A stretch of DNA of 64,000 nucleotides from Phragmitibacter flavus (GTDB taxonomy: Bacteria > Verrucomicrobiota > Verrucomicrobiia > Verrucomicrobiales > Verrucomicrobiaceae), in contig NZ_VAUV01000015.1 of assembly GCF_005780165.1 (NCBI RefSeq), positions 62,001 through 126,000 on the forward strand, written 5' to 3'. Shown here piece by piece: positions 61,118 to 64,000 of this stretch. The notes beneath the pieces were generated by a model. The model saw only the letters and a list, made by a program, of their open reading frames with translations. It was not told the DNA's origin and did no database searches. The first letter of the stretch is position 1; each line of letters begins with the position of its first letter. A program made the position numbers and the translations under genes.

Positions 61118-61846
61118 TCAATATTTCATGACCCGCGAAAGGAACCGTTGGGCGGTGGGCGAGGCCGGTGACTCAAAGAAAATCTCCGGCGTGGCGAGCT
61201 CTTCGATTTTGCCTTTGGCCAGAAAGGCGATCTTGTCAGCGACGGCACGGGCAAAACCCATTTCATGGGTGCTGAGGATGATGTGCTGACCCTCCTTCGC
61301 GAGTTCGTGGATAAGGTCGAGCACCTCACCGGTCATCTCGGGATCGAGAGCGGAGGTGGGTTCGTCAAGAAAGAGGATGCGTGGCTGGCTGGCGACAGCG
61401 CGGGCGATGGCGACGCGTTGTTGCTGACCGCCGGAGAGCTGAGCCGGAAGCTTGTGGGCGTGGTCGAGAAGGCTGAATCGATCAAGGGATTTCTCAGCAG
61501 TGACTTTGGCGTGTAAGGGTGTGAAACCATGGACCTTCTCAAGCGGCATACTGAGATTCTGAAGCGCGGTGAGATGAGGAAACAGATTGAAGGCTTGAAA
61601 CAAAAATCCGTTTTCGCGGCGGAAAGCGAGGATATTTGCAGGGTGGGTGGGCAGAGGCGTTTCGTTGATGGACACCTGACCTGAGTCGGGCGTTTCCAGT
61701 CCACCAAGCACACGCAGCAAAGTGCTTTTTCCGCCGCCAGAGGGGCCAATGAGGGCGAGCACTCGGGCTTCGGATCGAAGATCGAGCGCGTCGAGGGCAA
61801 GGTGCTGTTTGAAGCGTTTGTTGAGCGCGGTGATTTCAAGTTTCAT
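61118..61846 (-). CDS. Polar amino-acid ABC transporter ATP-binding protein
   Basis: The 242-residue ATPase has Walker A GPSGGGKST, Q-loop FQAFNLFPHL, signature LSGGQQQRVAIARAV, Walker B ILFLDEPTSALDPE and switch His in ILSTHEMGFARAVAD, the typical GlnQ/HisP sequence. It overlaps the permease gene by 11 bases, so they are translated together. It powers uptake of a polar amino acid. No periplasmic binding protein gene lies next to it in this window. Confidence 0.9.
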   Translation of the reverse strand: MKLEITALNKRFKQHLALDALDLRSEARVLALIGPSGGGKSTLLRVLGGLETPDSGQVSINETPLPTHPANILAFRRENGFLFQAFNLFPHLTALQNLSMPLEKVHGFTPLHAKVTAEKSLDRFSLLDHAHKLPAQLSGGQQQRVAIARAVASQPRILFLDEPTSALDPEMTGEVLDLIHELAKEGQHIILSTHEMGFARAVADKIAFLAKGKIEELATPEIFFESPASPTAQRFLSRVMKY

Positions 61847-62606
61847 CGCGGTAGCGGCGTTCGAGTTGATGGGAGAGAAAGGCAACCGGGGCGGTGAGGA
61901 TCAGATAGCCGATGGCCAGAGGGACGTAAGCCTCAAGGCCGCCATAAGTTTGGGAGGTGTAGACTTTGGCCTGATAAGCAAACTCCTGGACGCCGATGAC
62001 CGACAGCAGCGAAGAGTCTTTGATCAACGAAACAAACTGACCGGCGACCGCAGGAAGGACGCGCCGCAGTGCCTGGGGAAAGATGACATGACGATAGGTT
62101 TGGAAGCGATTGAAGCCCACGGCGCGGGCGGACTCCCATTGGGTTTTCGGGATGCTTTCAATGCCACCACGGAAGATTTCGCCGAGATAAGCGCCCTCGA
62201 AAAGGGAGAGAAGAAGGATGCCAATGATAAGCCTGTCGTCCCAGCCCATGCTGCCGAGAGACCTCGAGAACAGGGGAGCGAAGATGACGAAATAGCCGAC
62301 CAGCAATTGAACGAGCAGGGGGGTGTCGCGAACTAGTTCCAGGAACATCCGGCAGGTCCATCGCACGGCGATGAGTGGACTTCGCTGACCCAGCATGAGC
62401 AGCAGTCCGACCAGGAGACTGCCGATAAGAGCGCCCAGAGACAGCAACAGAGTCGCCAGCCAGCCGCGAAACAACATTTCGCGATACTGCCAGGGTTTGG
62501 TCCAGTCCCATTGATTGCCGAGACTCTGGAAAATCAGCGTGGCAACAATCGAGAACGCGAGCGCGATGATCCCGGCGGCGAAAAAGTTCCAGCGGCGGAG
62601 GTTCAT
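61836..62606 (-). CDS. Polar amino-acid ABC transporter permease
   Basis: The 256-residue protein from the ATG at 62606 has about five membrane helices. The conserved cytoplasmic EAA loop is EIFRGGIESIPKTQWESARAVGFNRFQTYRHVIFPQALR, characteristic of HisMQ/GlnP permeases, which contact the ATPase encoded just downstream. RDTPLLVQLL is also a family block. The substrate cannot be read; glutamine, histidine or arginine-type importers share it. Confidence 0.88.
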   Translation of the reverse strand: MNLRRWNFFAAGIIALAFSIVATLIFQSLGNQWDWTKPWQYREMLFRGWLATLLLSLGALIGSLLVGLLLMLGQRSPLIAVRWTCRMFLELVRDTPLLVQLLVGYFVIFAPLFSRSLGSMGWDDRLIIGILLLSLFEGAYLGEIFRGGIESIPKTQWESARAVGFNRFQTYRHVIFPQALRRVLPAVAGQFVSLIKDSSLLSVIGVQEFAYQAKVYTSQTYGGLEAYVPLAIGYLILTAPVAFLSHQLERRYRDET

Positions 62607-62704
62607 AGGAGAGGATACCAACACGAAAAAAATCCCTCTGACTGACGAGCAGACAGGGGGATTAAGATCAATGCACTTTGAGTGCCATCAACTGCCCGAA
62701 TCAA

Positions 62705-63145
62705 TTAGGCGAGCTCAGCGGTGTAGAAGGTCTGCCAGTCGTCGAGGTTGTTGAGGTTCACGGCGTCTTTCACGCTGCCATCATCAGGGCGACCGGCGGC
62801 GGCGAGGATGCTGGCGCGGGTGCCGTCATCGTGGATGTAACCATTGATGGCGTCGTTCAACTGCTTGACGGCTGCCTGATCGAGGCTGCCACCTTTTTTC
62901 TCGAGCACCCAGCCTTCGAGTTGAACATAAGTTGGTTTGCTTGCCTTGATGTAGTCAAGGAATTCCGTGCGATCAAGGCCCAGACCGTCGAGCACCATTT
63001 GGTCATATCCTTGGCCTGCGCCTGGGTAGTCGGAATGAAGTTTGCCGACGGCTTCAAGTGAGGCTTTCTGCCACAAGCGGGGAAGGTGTTGCACGCCGAG
63101 AGGACCAGCGACGCCGGAAGAAATAAGGGGAACGATTTGGCTCAT
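62705..63145 (-). CDS. DUF5069 protein
   Basis: The 146-residue soluble protein has no signal peptide. It matches the DUF5069 pattern: GVQHLPRLWQKASLEAVGKL, a middle FLDYIKASKPTYVQLEGWVLEKKGG and an acidic end ending DDWQTFYTAEL. The family is widespread in Verrucomicrobia and Planctomycetes with no assigned activity. It stands between the ABC permease and the saccharopine-dehydrogenase-family gene, all on the minus strand. Confidence 0.75.
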   Translation of the reverse strand: MSQIVPLISSGVAGPLGVQHLPRLWQKASLEAVGKLHSDYPGAGQGYDQMVLDGLGLDRTEFLDYIKASKPTYVQLEGWVLEKKGGSLDQAAVKQLNDAINGYIHDDGTRASILAAAGRPDDGSVKDAVNLNNLDDWQTFYTAELA

Positions 63146-63268
63146 ATTTGTATGAAGTGTTTTATTTTGGTATCAGGGGAATTTTCCCTAGGACAGTCTG
63201 CAAAAACACCGATCCAACGGCAAGTGTTTTCTTGGTGAATCCAGCGTGGTCTGGAAAGACTCGGGGGC

Positions 63269-64000
63269 TTATTTGCCGTCGAACAAGGGTTCGGTCGGGA
63301 ACGTTTCCACCCATGGCAGGCCGTAGGTGTTCAAGTCTTCCATGAACGGATCGGGATTCAACTGCTCGACATTCCACACGCCGGGCTGACGATATTCAGC
63401 GGCATTGGTGAGAAGCTGCTTGGCGGCAATCATGGCCGGAACCCCGGTGGTGTAGCTCACGCCTTGGCTGTTCGTTTCCTTGTAGCAATCTTCGTGGTCC
63501 TTGATGTTGAACACGTAATAACGAAGCGGTTTGCCGTCCTTGCCGGTGCCTTCAATCCAGTTGCCGATGCAAGTTTTGCCTTTGGTGTCGGCACCCAGCG
63601 TGCCGGGTTCAGGAAGCAGGGTTTTCAGGAACTCGATGGGGATGATGTCCACGCCGTTGTGTTTGACGGGATCAATGCGGGTCATGCCGACGTTCACCAG
63701 CACTTCCATGTGTTTGATGTAGTTGTCGCCAAAAGTCATCCAGAACCTCGCACGGCGCATCGGGATGTGTTTGGTCAATGACTCCAGCTCCTCGTGATAG
63801 AGGCAGTAGATGTTTTTCGGGCCGATGCCATCCGGGAAATCGAAGCTCTGTTTGATCTCCAAAGGTTTCGTTTCCACCCAGGCACCATTTTCCCAATAAC
63901 GACCATTGGCAGTGACTTCGCGAAGGTTGATCTCGGGATTGAAGTTGGTGGCAAACGCCTTGCCGTGATCGCCCGCGTTGCAGTCGATGATGTCCAGCGT
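63269..64000 (-). CDS. Saccharopine dehydrogenase family protein (C-terminal part)
   Basis: The gene enters from the right edge; 243 residues of its C-terminal part are visible, from TLDIIDCNAGDHG onward. It carries DFPDGIGPKNIYCLYHEELESL, RRARFWMTFGDNYIKH, TKGKTCIGNW, YYVFNIKDHEDCYKE and SYTTGVPAMIAAKQLL. This matches the saccharopine dehydrogenase group that includes carboxynorspermidine/carboxyspermidine dehydrogenases of polyamine synthesis. Lysine metabolism or polyamine synthesis are both possible; the missing N-terminal Rossmann domain and neighbours would decide. Confidence 0.8.
   Translation of the reverse strand, partial: TLDIIDCNAGDHGKAFATNFNPEINLREVTANGRYWENGAWVETKPLEIKQSFDFPDGIGPKNIYCLYHEELESLTKHIPMRRARFWMTFGDNYIKHMEVLVNVGMTRIDPVKHNGVDIIPIEFLKTLLPEPGTLGADTKGKTCIGNWIEGTGKDGKPLRYYVFNIKDHEDCYKETNSQGVSYTTGVPAMIAAKQLLTNAAEYRQPGVWNVEQLNPDPFMEDLNTYGLPWVETFPTEPLFDGK

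Noticed and set aside
1-64000. tRNA, rRNA, insertion sequences and prophage genes
   Set aside because: No cloverleaf-like sequence, conserved rRNA segment, transposase, integrase or phage structural protein was recognised on either strand.

Overview
The window reads as a chromosomal segment of a Verrucomicrobium, most likely of the Verrucomicrobiaceae / Prosthecobacter type. The pointers are three pairs of planctomycete/verrucomicrobial DUF1549-DUF1553 and DUF1501 genes, two PEP-CTERM proteins (one with autotransporter-associated beta-strand repeats), a verrucomicrobial pseudopilin, and a giant lamin-tail/CotH exported protein. Assignment below phylum is inference. There is no rRNA, tRNA, CRISPR array, transposase or phage gene. 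No gap between genes exceeds 300 bases; the longest is 264 bases (48680-48943), and what it holds is listed.

Region 1 (1-12348, minus strand) is a respiratory and redox island. From upstream to downstream it holds two related small CPMC-motif proteins around a small CxxCH cytochrome, then a c-type cytochrome with a 16-base poly-C tract, a Sco1-like protein, a CxxC heavy-metal-associated protein, a TonB-dependent receptor, and a complete RegB/RegA-type sensor and regulator. RegB carries both the quinone motif GGxxNPF and the redox cysteine at residue 265. After a PEP-CTERM protein, a pseudopilin and a Tat-type DJ-1/PfpI protein come two CydA-like membrane proteins, the first fused to a cytochrome c domain. 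A further cytochrome c domain follows this one in frame behind a UAA and has no start codon of its own.

Region 2 (12505-22773) holds exported proteins: the 1857-residue lamin-tail/CotH/chitobiase-like protein, two alpha/beta hydrolases, an SHD1-like protein and a coiled-coil protein.

Region 3 (22780-29142) is methionine biosynthesis: metE and metF on the minus strand and metR on the plus strand. A DUF3800 gene flanked by hairpins lies in what is usually the shared metR-metE regulatory region.

Region 4 (29216-35802) contains a photolyase, a lone ExbB/TolQ-type protein, an acetyltransferase overlapping a nitrilase-type hydrolase, mscL, and an acetylxylan-esterase-like protein.

Region 5 (35962-46517) has the first cytochrome/LamG/DUF1549/DUF1553 gene with its DUF1501 partner and an overlapping C39-like cysteine peptidase, then a small membrane protein, an ABC-F ATPase and a ROK regulator.

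Region 6 (46616-53683) has the beta-strand-repeat PEP-CTERM protein, asd, an L,D-transpeptidase, two tiny lipoproteins with strong terminators, a 3-methyladenine DNA glycosylase, and a duplicated secretin-like protein. The signal peptide of the last is separated from its body by a one-base frame change exactly at CTT TGA, the core of the prfB (RF2) frameshift site.

Region 7 (53790-64000) has two more DUF1549/DUF1553 + DUF1501 pairs, a polar amino-acid ABC permease and ATPase, a DUF5069 protein and the 3' part of a saccharopine-dehydrogenase-family gene.
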